DNA of 64,000 nucleotides from CAJQQY01 sp045106765 (lineage in GTDB: Bacteria; Bacteroidota; Bacteroidia; Chitinophagales; Saprospiraceae), in contig JBGCFD010000162.1 of the NCBI GenBank assembly GCA_045106765.1, forward strand, positions 7,569-71,568, given 5' to 3'. Position 1 is the stretch's first letter. Each line of letters begins with the position of its first letter. The notes under the pieces were generated by a model that did no database searches, was not told where the DNA came from, and worked only from the letters and a program-made list of their open reading frames with translations. The position numbers and the translations under genes are program-made. This document shows positions 49,419 to 58,212 of this stretch, in pieces.

Positions 49419-52400
49419 ATGAATAAATCGAACAATATGCGAATACTACTTTTATTGATTTTTGTTTTGGGGAAAATGGGTTTTGGTTTTTCTCAGAATA
49501 TTAATCCTTTTAGCGAGATTACTTCAATCTATAAAATCACAGATGACGAAGCAAAAACTCTTTTTCTAAAAAGAGATATGGAGCTTACCGATAATTTTTT
49601 TCATACACCAATTGATACCTTTTCCTCCAGCAATTATAATCGAACAGAATTAAATGGACATTATTTATTTGTTAAAGCTATTAATAATCAGTTAGAGGTA
49701 AATATAAAAAGCTACAATTTCATTCATGCAATAACTTTAAATAATCAACGTGATTTAGCTATTCAGGTGATTGATTCATTAGGAAATAAAATTGAAGATG
49801 CAATTATTTTGTTAGGCAAAAAGCAAATTCCATTTGATCACAAAACGAAGAGTTATAGAAAAAGAAAAAAATACAAAGGCGGTTTTCTAACAATAAAAGC
49901 AAAAGGAGAAACAATCTTTTATCATTTAAACAGAAAAAATAGAGCATCTATTTTTTCAAGAAGATGGCAACGCTTTAGGTCTACTAAAATTGGTCGAATC
50001 TTAATTCCACCTTATTATTATACAAAATCAAAAGCAACCAAAGGATACATCGCACTCAACAAACCTAAATTCCAACCTGGCGATACTGTAAAAATTAAAG
50101 CCTATTTCACTAATCATAAAGGCAAACCATTCAAAAGAAAATTGCAACTCAATTTAGTTGACAAAGACGATTATCATAAACGGTCTCTTCATAAAGTTGA
50201 ACTTTCCCCTTCCACTCCAGGAGCTTATCTTTATGAATTTGTCTTGAGCGATTCTTTGAGTTTGGATAAATATTACCACCTGAATTTTTCTTATTCCAAA
50301 AGAAAAAAGAAAAACATAAAAGTGAAGTCTCATTACTTTTACTACGAAGATTATCAACTGGATGAAGTCGATTATTTTTTCAGCAGCAAGCAAAATGAAT
50401 ATTCAAAAGGAGAACCAATCATTTTTTTTGCAGAAGGAAAAGATAAAAATGGATGGACGATTCCTTATGGAAAAGTTCGTCTCATTGCAACAAGAGGTGA
50501 TGTTGATGAATTTTATAAAAAAGAAATTTCGATACCTGATACACTTTGGGAACATACTCTGCAATTAGATTCACGCGGAGAAACTCAAATTCTTTTTCCA
50601 GAAAATATTCTTCCCAAAGTCAAAATGGATATCGAAGTGGAAGCTCAGTTTTCGAATAGTAATGGAGAATTACAAACTGAAAAATTGGAGTTCAATTATG
50701 ATGCTTTGGAAGAAAAGATTGTGGCTAAAATTGAAAATGGTTTTGTTGTTGCAGAATATTTTCTCAATGGAAAATCTGTAGAGAAAGAAGTAGAACTTTG
50801 GAAAGACAATGATGAACAAATTGAACAAGAATCCATTGTTCAACTTCCTTTTAAAGAACGTCTCAATCCTTTTTGTAGTTACTATTCTTTTGACACAGAC
50901 AAAGCTGGAGTAGATATTTATTTTGATGAATATCGTTATATAAATGATCTAAACCCTAAAATTAATCTTCTAGGAAATCGTACTCCTGACTCTATTTTCA
51001 CTACAATTATCAACCCTCATCGAATTCCAATTAACTACCAAATCAGAACAAAAAACAATATACTTACGGAAGGAGTAATGGAGGAAGAAATTTGGAATTA
51101 TCAAATCGAAAAAGCAGGAGGAAAACCTTTCTTTGTTTATTATCAATATGTTTGGGGAGGAAAATCTTACGAAAAAGAAGCTAGTTATTTTTATGTCTCC
51201 AAATTACTAACCATCGAAACAGACCAACCTAACTCTGTCGAACCAGGAGAACAAATTCAAGTAAAAGTTTCCGTCAAGGATCAAAATAAAAAGCCTCGAA
51301 AAAATGTCAACCTTGCAGCAGGTGCAATTAATGCTCAATTCGAACTTATTGAAAATGTATTAGAACCTACGGTATCACAGAAGCGACCTCGAAAACCAAA
51401 ATTTTATAATTCTTTTAAATTAGCTCAACCAAAAACGCTTTCTAAAAAAATAAATATTTCCACTAAATGGTATAATGATTTACAACTTTCGGAATCTTTA
51501 TTTTATCGGTTGCGCTATCCAAAAGATGGATTCCACATGGAATCCGACTCGATAACTGTTGATACTTTTTATCAAGACATTCCTCAATTCTCTCCCTACT
51601 TAGTTAAAGATGGAAAAGATGTTCCGATCTATTTAATTTATTGTAACCGACAATTGATTTATTATTATGGCGTAAGTGATTCACCACCTTATAGTTTTGT
51701 TGGGCAAGAAGGTATGAATCAAATTGTGATTCGAGGACGTGATTTTACTTATACTGTCGATAGTATATTTTTAAAAGCTGGACATAAATTAGAATTTTCA
51801 ATTGACGTTGATAATTTTGCAAAATCTTCTTTTTCTAAAAATATAAAAATTCAACCTGCCAATCCTGAACTAAGTCGGAATGAAAAAGACCTATTGCGAA
51901 GAAAAATTCTTCACCTTCGAAATTATAATTCTAAACAAAAAAACTATGTCTGGCAAGGCACATGGAATATTCATCAACTACCTTCAAATTCAAGGTACAC
52001 CGTTTCAGTTGGTCCTTTTCTCCAAATGCCAATTCAATTTTTAGAAAGAGATGGATGGAATAATGAATTTGTTTTTGAACCTGGATATACTCATGTCATA
52101 TTAAAAGGCAGAGAACGACTTTATCAAAATGATTTTTTTCCAATCAAGAAAGAAATGGTTTTACCAAAAAAAATTACAATCAAATATCCTGGAGCAATTA
52201 TTTATAATCCAAAACAAATTGAAGTTAAGTCTCCCTTCATAGAAAAATTAGGAAGCTTTAAAAGTTCTTATTCTCACTATAGCGATCAAGGTGGAACTTA
52301 TCAATTTAAGATAAAAGAAGGGAAAGAAATTGATTTTAAAAAATTTGCAATTGTATTGTTAGAAGATGATACCACTTTCACAGTTTACAATAATTATACT

Positions 52401-55166
52401 GATAAAATTCATAATTTAAAACCCAAGGATTATTCACTCATCGTATTTTCTCCTAAAGGAAATTATATTAAAAAAGATTTTACGATCCAACGTGATACCT
52501 TCTTATATCAAGATTTATCTGACGAAATTATTACTATTGATTCTTCTCAAATTCTCTTCAATAAAATCTTTACCACTTACTTAGCTAAGTATCAAAAAGA
52601 AAATGGAAGAGCTCCTACTCCTCAACAAACAATTATTCCTAGATATGATTATTTAGGAGATGTTGGAATTCACGGAAAAATATCTGATAAAGAAACGGGA
52701 GAAGATATGATTGCCGCGAATATTCAAGTTTATCAAAATGGAAATTTTATATCTGGCGAAACGACTGACATTGATGGAAATTATTCTATGAAACTACCTT
52801 ATGGAACTTATGATGTAGAAGTAAGTTATACTGGCTATCCTACTCAAAAAATTACAGGAATCGTGGTGACGAATACTTATACAAAAGTAGATATTCAATT
52901 AAGTGTCGGTGCTGGAAATGTCATTGACGAAATTGTAGTAACTGGATATAAGATTCCATTGATTCGAGCGGATGATTTTGGAAGTAGTACAATATCTTCT
53001 TTACCTTCTAGGAATATTAGAGGCATGGCTGCGCAAACAGCAGGTGCTTCTTCTTATGATAAAGGTGAAGATATAAGCATAAAAGGTTCTCGATCTAATT
53101 CAGTAGATTATTATATTGATGGTATCCGAGTAAGTGGAAATTTACTTCCTGAAAGTGAAATAAATCAAATGGCAAGAAGAGGCGGAATTGGTGCAAAATA
53201 TGGTGATGTACGTGGTGGCATTATCAATTTTGATCCTAATAATCTTCGCTCCGACTTCTCCGATTACGCCTACTTCCAACCCAACTTAATCACCGACCAA
53301 AATGGCGAAGCCTACTTCAACGTAACTTTCCCCGATAACATCACCGCTTGGAAAACTTACGTCGTCGGCATGGACAACAAACTTCGAGCAGGTACAAATA
53401 TCTCCGAAGTTCGAGCATTTAAAAAATTAACTGCACAGTTGGCATTGCCTCGTTTTCTTATCGAAGGCGACGAAACAAATATCATTGGTAAGTCCGTCAA
53501 CTACACTTTGGATTCGTTTCAAGTAACAACTGCATTTAAGATTGGAGAGGAAATTATAAAAACTAATGAATCAAAATTAAAAGAGGCGTTGATTGAAAAA
53601 ACCAAAATTACAACTCCTCAAAATATCGATTCACTTACTCTCTCCTATTTGTTGAGTACCGATAATTATGGCGATGGTGAAGAACGAAGCATTCCTGTTT
53701 TTCCAAAAGGGGTCAAACAAACCAATGGTGAATTTACCGTTTTGGATAAAGCTAAATCGTGGGGAACTTCGTTCTCACCTGATTGGGGTCCGGTGACCCT
53801 TCGCATCGAAGACAATATTTTAAATGACCTTTTGGAAGATGTAAAATACTTGAGAAATTATCCTTACGGTTGCAATGAACAAACTGCCAGCCGATTGATT
53901 GCTTTGCTTTTGGAAGAGGAGATTAAAAAATATTTAGGAGAAAAATTCGATGGTAAAAAAGAGATCATCAAAATGGTAGTTCGTTTGAAAAAAACGCAAA
54001 ACGACAATGGTTCGTGGGGTTGGTGGAAAAATGGACAACAAAATATTTGGATGACGACCTATGTTTTGAATGCTTTAGAAAAAGCAAAACAAGCAAATTA
54101 TAAAACTAATGCATTGAACAAAGGTCTTGTCTTTTTGACTAATTACTTGGAAGAAATGAAAGGAAAAGATCTGATAAATACCTTGTCCTTATTTTCTGAA
54201 ATCAATCAAAATTTGGATTATAAAAAATATTTGATGCAGTTGGATTCGACGCAAAATACTTTGTATGATAAATTTTCTTTGATAAAAATCCGGCAAGCAC
54301 AAGGACTTCCTTACTCGATTGATTCTGTGATGCAACATAAAAAAGAAAATCTTTTTGCAGGTTGGCACTTTGGAAAAGACAATTATCGATGGTATAATAA
54401 TAGTACAAAAATCACTTTGCTCGCTTATGATATTTTTAAACATATGCCTTCGGAAATGTCTGGCGTCCAAAAAGAGGAAGCATTGAAAAATATTCGTCAG
54501 TATTTTTTCTCTCAAAGAAAAAGTAAATATGGTTGGAGAAATACGATCAATACTGCAAAAATTCTAGCAGCTATTCTACCCGACTTGATGGATGACAACA
54601 ATGGTTTGAAAAAAAATGAAGTAACGATTTCAGGAATACTAAATCAAACCGTTTCTAATTTTCCATTCGAAACAACTATTTCTTTCTCAGAATCTCAATC
54701 ATTAAATATTATGAAATCAGGTGAAACACCAATTTTTATAACTGCTTATCAAGAATTTTGGAATGCAAAACCTGAAAAGAAAGAAGATATTTTTGCCATC
54801 AAAACTCACCTCACTCAGAAGGGTAAAAAAACCAACGACCTAAAAGCTGTTGTCCCCGCAGACCTAATTGTCCATCTCAATACTCGAAAAACAGGTAAAT
54901 ATGTGATGGTCGAAATTCCAATTCCTGCAGGTTGCTCTTATCGAGAAAAACCAAACAATTATCGAAACCAAGAATCACATCGAGAGTATTTTAAAGATCG
55001 GGTGGCGATTTTTTTTGAAAGTATGCCCATAGGGAATTATACTTTTACTATTCCATTAGAACCTCGATTTTCAGGTGTTTACACTTTGAATCCGACGAAG
55101 GCCGAGCAAATGTATTTTCCGATTTTTTATGGTAGAAATGAAATGGGGAAAATGACTATTGAATAA
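49419..55166 (+). CDS. Giant alpha-2-macroglobulin with internal CarboxypepD_reg and TonB-plug domains
   Basis: The 1915-residue protein has a signal peptide (ending about residue 26, GFSQ). Residues 30-1080 are macroglobulin-type beta domains (MG2-like YIALNKPKFQPGDTVKIKAY near 207). At about 1082-1170 a CarboxypepD_reg-like domain follows (VGIHGKISDKETGEDMIAAN, DGNYSMKLPYGTYDVEVSYTG), and then a TonB-plug-like segment (about 1172-1275; VDEIVVTGY-like IDEIVVTGYKIP, DISIKGSRSNSVDYYIDGIR). The alpha-2-macroglobulin core resumes at about 1276 with the thioester motif YPYGCNEQ (Cys1485, Gln1488) and the alpha-alpha thioester domain. Bacterial A2Ms trap proteases covalently. The plug without a barrel is odd here. 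Confidence 0.93.
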   Translation: MNKSNNMRILLLLIFVLGKMGFGFSQNINPFSEITSIYKITDDEAKTLFLKRDMELTDNFFHTPIDTFSSSNYNRTELNGHYLFVKAINNQLEVNIKSYNFIHAITLNNQRDLAIQVIDSLGNKIEDAIILLGKKQIPFDHKTKSYRKRKKYKGGFLTIKAKGETIFYHLNRKNRASIFSRRWQRFRSTKIGRILIPPYYYTKSKATKGYIALNKPKFQPGDTVKIKAYFTNHKGKPFKRKLQLNLVDKDDYHKRSLHKVELSPSTPGAYLYEFVLSDSLSLDKYYHLNFSYSKRKKKNIKVKSHYFYYEDYQLDEVDYFFSSKQNEYSKGEPIIFFAEGKDKNGWTIPYGKVRLIATRGDVDEFYKKEISIPDTLWEHTLQLDSRGETQILFPENILPKVKMDIEVEAQFSNSNGELQTEKLEFNYDALEEKIVAKIENGFVVAEYFLNGKSVEKEVELWKDNDEQIEQESIVQLPFKERLNPFCSYYSFDTDKAGVDIYFDEYRYINDLNPKINLLGNRTPDSIFTTIINPHRIPINYQIRTKNNILTEGVMEEEIWNYQIEKAGGKPFFVYYQYVWGGKSYEKEASYFYVSKLLTIETDQPNSVEPGEQIQVKVSVKDQNKKPRKNVNLAAGAINAQFELIENVLEPTVSQKRPRKPKFYNSFKLAQPKTLSKKINISTKWYNDLQLSESLFYRLRYPKDGFHMESDSITVDTFYQDIPQFSPYLVKDGKDVPIYLIYCNRQLIYYYGVSDSPPYSFVGQEGMNQIVIRGRDFTYTVDSIFLKAGHKLEFSIDVDNFAKSSFSKNIKIQPANPELSRNEKDLLRRKILHLRNYNSKQKNYVWQGTWNIHQLPSNSRYTVSVGPFLQMPIQFLERDGWNNEFVFEPGYTHVILKGRERLYQNDFFPIKKEMVLPKKITIKYPGAIIYNPKQIEVKSPFIEKLGSFKSSYSHYSDQGGTYQFKIKEGKEIDFKKFAIVLLEDDTTFTVYNNYTDKIHNLKPKDYSLIVFSPKGNYIKKDFTIQRDTFLYQDLSDEIITIDSSQILFNKIFTTYLAKYQKENGRAPTPQQTIIPRYDYLGDVGIHGKISDKETGEDMIAANIQVYQNGNFISGETTDIDGNYSMKLPYGTYDVEVSYTGYPTQKITGIVVTNTYTKVDIQLSVGAGNVIDEIVVTGYKIPLIRADDFGSSTISSLPSRNIRGMAAQTAGASSYDKGEDISIKGSRSNSVDYYIDGIRVSGNLLPESEINQMARRGGIGAKYGDVRGGIINFDPNNLRSDFSDYAYFQPNLITDQNGEAYFNVTFPDNITAWKTYVVGMDNKLRAGTNISEVRAFKKLTAQLALPRFLIEGDETNIIGKSVNYTLDSFQVTTAFKIGEEIIKTNESKLKEALIEKTKITTPQNIDSLTLSYLLSTDNYGDGEERSIPVFPKGVKQTNGEFTVLDKAKSWGTSFSPDWGPVTLRIEDNILNDLLEDVKYLRNYPYGCNEQTASRLIALLLEEEIKKYLGEKFDGKKEIIKMVVRLKKTQNDNGSWGWWKNGQQNIWMTTYVLNALEKAKQANYKTNALNKGLVFLTNYLEEMKGKDLINTLSLFSEINQNLDYKKYLMQLDSTQNTLYDKFSLIKIRQAQGLPYSIDSVMQHKKENLFAGWHFGKDNYRWYNNSTKITLLAYDIFKHMPSEMSGVQKEEALKNIRQYFFSQRKSKYGWRNTINTAKILAAILPDLMDDNNGLKKNEVTISGILNQTVSNFPFETTISFSESQSLNIMKSGETPIFITAYQEFWNAKPEKKEDIFAIKTHLTQKGKKTNDLKAVVPADLIVHLNTRKTGKYVMVEIPIPAGCSYREKPNNYRNQESHREYFKDRVAIFFESMPIGNYTFTIPLEPRFSGVYTLNPTKAEQMYFPIFYGRNEMGKMTIE

Positions 55167-55274
55167 TTTTTTGCCACAGACTTGGACTGACTATTATGAC
55201 TTCTCTTGCTAAAATGCAAACGATGGGAGCGTCATAAAAAGTCATAATAGTCAGTCCAAGTCTGTGGCAAAAAA
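55167..55274. repeat. 36-bp perfect inverted repeat
   Basis: The arms 55167-55202 and 55239-55274 are exactly complementary (core GCCACAGACTTGGACTGACT) around a 36-base loop. It starts right after the stop codon of the macroglobulin gene. The outer TTTTTT/AAAAAA make it a possible bidirectional terminator, but the length is far beyond need. Confidence 0.95.
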
Positions 55275-55303
55275 AAATCCTTAACATACAAGCTAAGGAT
55301 TTT
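55274..55303. terminator. Hairpin, probably a bidirectional terminator
   Basis: AAAATCCTTA (55274-55283) and TAAGGATTTT (55294-55303) form a perfect 10-bp stem directly behind the 36-bp inverted repeat. Confidence 0.7.
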
Positions 55304-55335
55304 CAAAATCAACTAATCAAAATTCTTTAGAAAAG

Positions 55336-55391
55336 GGTCTGACCACTTGAGTTCCGCAAAAGCGGTCAGACCAACAGTATATATATACTGT
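55336..55391. repeat. GGTCTGACC hairpin and ACAGTATATATATACTGT palindrome
   Basis: GGTCTGACC (55336-55344) pairs with GGTCAGACC (55364-55372), with CTT/AAG pairing inside; two bases later an 18-bp perfect palindrome (55374-55391) follows, ending 14 bp before the stop of the PspC-gene C-terminal part. Confidence 0.8.
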
Positions 55392-55404
55392 TTCATCAAT
55401 ACTA

Positions 55405-56874
55405 CTATCTTTCTATATCTCTTTGTTTCTGTTTTTCAAGGCGTTCTTGCTCTTCTTGTTCTCTTCTTACTTTTCGTTCATCGATCACTATTTTTGGATC
55501 TTCATCGTACAACATTCTACTCCCTTGAATTATATCTGTGCGCAAAGTATCTACGACATCTAATCTAATTGTCCCAGCATTTTTTGCTTGAATATATGCA
55601 TTAGTTGCAGTATAATGTTCTGCATCCATTCTTGCCCTTTGATCCAATTTTACTTTCAGGAAATTTCCTTTCCCTCGGATGTCAGATTTATTCCTTTTAA
55701 AATTCAAGTACAATGAATCTACCTGCACATGAACTTTAACCTCTCTTTTTCCTTCGTTGAATACTGCTAATTTTTTTCCATCAAACTCTTTGATATTCAC
55801 ATCGTCTGTATATTCCAAATCAATCCGCTCTAAATCTGGAGCGGTAATTTTTAATCTTACGGGGCTTCCTCGTCGTCGAGTATGAGTACTGACATCAAGA
55901 ATTTCACCAACTTGCTCCATCGTCACAGTCTTTAATTCTCGCTCTTTTCCTACCAACTTCACTTCATAATGATCTCCCTTAGTGATGTCAACTTTTAATT
56001 CTCCTTTGATGATTATTTTTTTGAAATCTTTAAATCCTCGATCATTTCCAATCTCTTGAGGAGTATCTTTTTTTGAATAAAATCCTTCCTCTTTCATAGT
56101 CCATATATGTTCACCGTACCAACTAACATTTGGGATAGCATGATTATGTCGAGAGTGATGATTGATATATCTTTCTAATTTATTGTCTCCATCTTCTTCT
56201 CCAAACTTGACTGTTTTTCCTTCCGGTACTTCTAGTTTTATTTTCACTTTTTGTTTTCTCCACTTCTTTCCTTTTTCTATAAAAAAGTCAGCTGGGAAAA
56301 CGATCCCTTGATCCGTAATAATTGGATTGTAGGAAATGGATTTTGTCAGTTCTTCAATTTCACTTGAACTACTCCCTCTTGAATAATGAGTTTGAATTAA
56401 TCTAAATTTATCATCTTTGGATTTTGCAAAATCAATTTCAATATTTCTAATCACTAAGTTTTCATCTATAATTTTTGCTCCATCAAAATTAATAATGCTA
56501 TTAGCTCCAATTTCTTCTCCTAAACTTAATTGTACTGTATCAACATTAAATGAATGCATTTCCACTCGCTGAGTTAATTCTTTTTCTTGATTAAAATCAC
56601 GAACGACTATCGAACCTACAGAAAAGAAGCTAATCACATTTAATATCCAAACTAGTGTCATTCCCGTACGAGTCCTAGCGCTCGTTTTTCTTTTAAAAAC
56701 GTAACGAGCTGCAAATTGTAAAAATCCAATTATTGGTAAAGCAATAATGAAGAACATATTAGCTGCTCCGACAAAGGCAAAAATTGGAGAGCCAAAAGCA
56801 AATGTAGCAAATGGAACTGCTGCAATAATTCCGATAATCAGCCCAATCCACATCGCAATCAAAGCAACCATCAA
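55405..56874 (-). CDS. C-terminal part of a frameshifted PspC-domain protein
   Basis: This frame of 489 codons opens with membrane helices (VALIAMWIGLIIGIIAAVPF, FVGAANMFFIIALPIIGFLQF, WILNVISFFSVGSIVV). It continues with a beta-helix-like GIN/DUF4097-type region (FKKIIIKGELKVDITKGDHY, KITAPDLERIDLEYTDDVNI) and ends in a charged RRE/Q-rich coil. The only possible start at 56874 is a TTG. The frame stays open further upstream to about 57024, where it continues LKKGISSIGRAVALVV in line with the end of the PspC frame at 56949-57662. The two are one gene in related genomes' terms, broken by one base at an A10 run. Confidence 0.8.
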   Translation of the reverse strand: MMVALIAMWIGLIIGIIAAVPFATFAFGSPIFAFVGAANMFFIIALPIIGFLQFAARYVFKRKTSARTRTGMTLVWILNVISFFSVGSIVVRDFNQEKELTQRVEMHSFNVDTVQLSLGEEIGANSIINFDGAKIIDENLVIRNIEIDFAKSKDDKFRLIQTHYSRGSSSSEIEELTKSISYNPIITDQGIVFPADFFIEKGKKWRKQKVKIKLEVPEGKTVKFGEEDGDNKLERYINHHSRHNHAIPNVSWYGEHIWTMKEEGFYSKKDTPQEIGNDRGFKDFKKIIIKGELKVDITKGDHYEVKLVGKERELKTVTMEQVGEILDVSTHTRRRGSPVRLKITAPDLERIDLEYTDDVNIKEFDGKKLAVFNEGKREVKVHVQVDSLYLNFKRNKSDIRGKGNFLKVKLDQRARMDAEHYTATNAYIQAKNAGTIRLDVVDTLRTDIIQGSRMLYDEDPKIVIDERKVRREQEEQERLEKQKQRDIER

Positions 56875-56948
56875 CGCAAGTCCAACGATAAAAACAATCG
56901 GTTTCCATATTTTTAGAATAGTGCTGACAACTAGTGCAACCGCTCGAC

Positions 56949-57662
56949 CTATAGAAGAAATCCCTTTCTTAAGGGCGCTTCTTCCACCATCCTTCTTTTT
57001 TTCGTAGCTTTTTTTTTTGAGCCTAGCTCACTCCCAATTTCGTCTAATTTATCTGCGAAAACATCAATTTCATCTTCGATAATTTTGCCAATATTAGAAA
57101 CATTAATCGGTTCTCCTTTCATCGCTAAGCGATCACCCGCACTTTTCGCTTCTGGAATAATTATCCATAAAATGATGTATGCCCACAATCCAATTGTTCC
57201 TGAGAAAAACCCTAGCACAAATAATAATCGAACCCACAAAGGATCTTCAACACCAAAGTATGCTGCGATTCCTGAACAGACTCCACCAACTGTTGAATCA
57301 TCTGGATCTCGAAATAATTTCTTACCTGTTTGGTAATTAGTCTCTTTTTCAGAAGAATGAGATTGAGTTTTTTCATAAAAAGTCTCTTCCTCTTCCAAAC
57401 CTTCTGCTCCAAATTCTTCAGGTGTTCCCATGATTCCGATACATATTTCCACTATTCGAATCGTCACAATTGATCGACCATTTAATTGCTCTTGAAATAA
57501 TTCTGCCATCCGAGCTTCGATGTCACTCGTAATTTCTTCATAGCCTTCTGACTTTTTGAAGTGAGTATGAATGGTATCCAAATAGTTTTCAAGATGTTCA
57601 AACGCGTCATCATCAATGGTAAATGGATATCCTCCGAGGTTGATGTTGAGTACTTTATTCAT
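56949..57662 (-). CDS. N-terminal part of the PspC-domain protein
   Basis: The 237-residue frame starts MNKVLNINLGGYPFTIDDDA, the Bacteroidota PspC leader domain (residues 1-100), followed by the PspC domain (KKLFRDPDDSTVGGVCSGIAAYFGVEDPLWVRLLFVLGFF, residues about 114-170) with its membrane helix, then LAMKGEPINVSNIGKIIEDE and a Lys-rich end. It stops at 56949 soon after A10 (57009-57018) and A7 (56996-57002) runs. A -1 shift at A10 would join it to 55405-56874. It overlaps the PadR gene by 8 bp. PspC proteins answer envelope stress. Confidence 0.9.
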   Translation of the reverse strand: MNKVLNINLGGYPFTIDDDAFEHLENYLDTIHTHFKKSEGYEEITSDIEARMAELFQEQLNGRSIVTIRIVEICIGIMGTPEEFGAEGLEEEETFYEKTQSHSSEKETNYQTGKKLFRDPDDSTVGGVCSGIAAYFGVEDPLWVRLLFVLGFFSGTIGLWAYIILWIIIPEAKSAGDRLAMKGEPINVSNIGKIIEDEIDVFADKLDEIGSELGSKKKATKKRRMVEEAPLRKGFLL

Positions 57663-57996
57663 TATTGGTTAAATTTTTAGTCGATTGATTTACTGCATGT
57701 TGAAGTTGCTCCCAAGCTGACATCAAACCTTGCAGAACATCTCTGCCTTGGGAAGTAGCTTGATAATATTTTCGAGGCGGTCCTTGAGTTGATTCCTTCC
57801 AAGTATAATCCAGAAGTCCCGCATTTTTCAAGCGCGTTAGCAAGGGATATAAGGTCCCTTCCTTTACGATGAGTTCTGAGCTTCGTAGTTTTTTAATAAT
57901 TTCTGATGGATAAATTTCACCTTCTGCAATTATCGAAAGAATACAAAGTTCCAATACTCCTTTTCGCATTTGTGCCATGGTATTTTCTAACTTCAT
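57655..57996 (-). CDS. PadR-family transcriptional regulator
   Basis: The 113-residue protein MKLENTMAQMRKGVLELCILSI has the PadR winged helix (residues 1-85; EGTLYPLLTRLKNAGLLDYTWKES, GPPRKYYQATSQGRDVL) and a short C-terminal dimerisation helix (subfamily 2 size). It precedes and overlaps the PspC gene, the usual Bacteroidota pairing, and probably represses its own operon through the three repeats just upstream. Confidence 0.95.
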   Translation of the reverse strand: MKLENTMAQMRKGVLELCILSIIAEGEIYPSEIIKKLRSSELIVKEGTLYPLLTRLKNAGLLDYTWKESTQGPPRKYYQATSQGRDVLQGLMSAWEQLQHAVNQSTKNLTNNE

Positions 57997-58000
57997 AATT

Positions 58001-58008
58001 CAAAGGTA
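58001..58008 (-). promoter_or_regulatory. -7 box of the PadR-PspC operon
   Basis: On the minus strand this is TACCTTTG, a perfect TAnnTTTG, ending only 4 bp before the ATG at 57996. The transcript would start at or within a few bases of the start codon, so the mRNA may be leaderless. Confidence 0.65.
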
Positions 58009-58017
58009 TGTAAACTT

Positions 58018-58062
58018 ATAGTACTATGCAATACATAGTACTAAATTAATACATAGTACTAT
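58018..58062. promoter_or_regulatory. Three-copy operator of the PadR regulator
   Basis: ATAGTACTAT (58018-58027), ATAGTACTA (58035-58043) and ATAGTACTAT (58053-58062) lie 17-18 bp apart; the last two share AATACATAGTACTA. The block covers the -20 to -60 region of the PadR promoter, so bound PadR would repress it. Confidence 0.75.
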
Positions 58063-58146
58063 ACCTTTCAATATCCTAAAATGTTGATTATCAGCGATTT
58101 ATATTTTTTAAAAAAATTAAAAAAATTTATTTTATTTTTCCCTAAA

Positions 58147-58184
58147 AGAAAAAGCACCTTGAAATAGTCATTCCAAGGTGCTTT
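58147..58184 (-). terminator. Intrinsic terminator of the membrane patatin gene
   Basis: AAAGCACCTTG (58151-58161) and CAAGGTGCTTT (58174-58184) form an 11-bp stem; A's from 58147 give the minus-strand T run. Confidence 0.85.
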
Positions 58185-58212
58185 TATAAAGAGTATAATT
58201 AGAATAATTCTG

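Noticed and set aside
55347..55568. 73-codon plus-strand frame opposite the PspC C-terminal part
   Set aside because: It begins within the GGTCTGACC hairpin and otherwise reads the antisense of the charged PspC tail.
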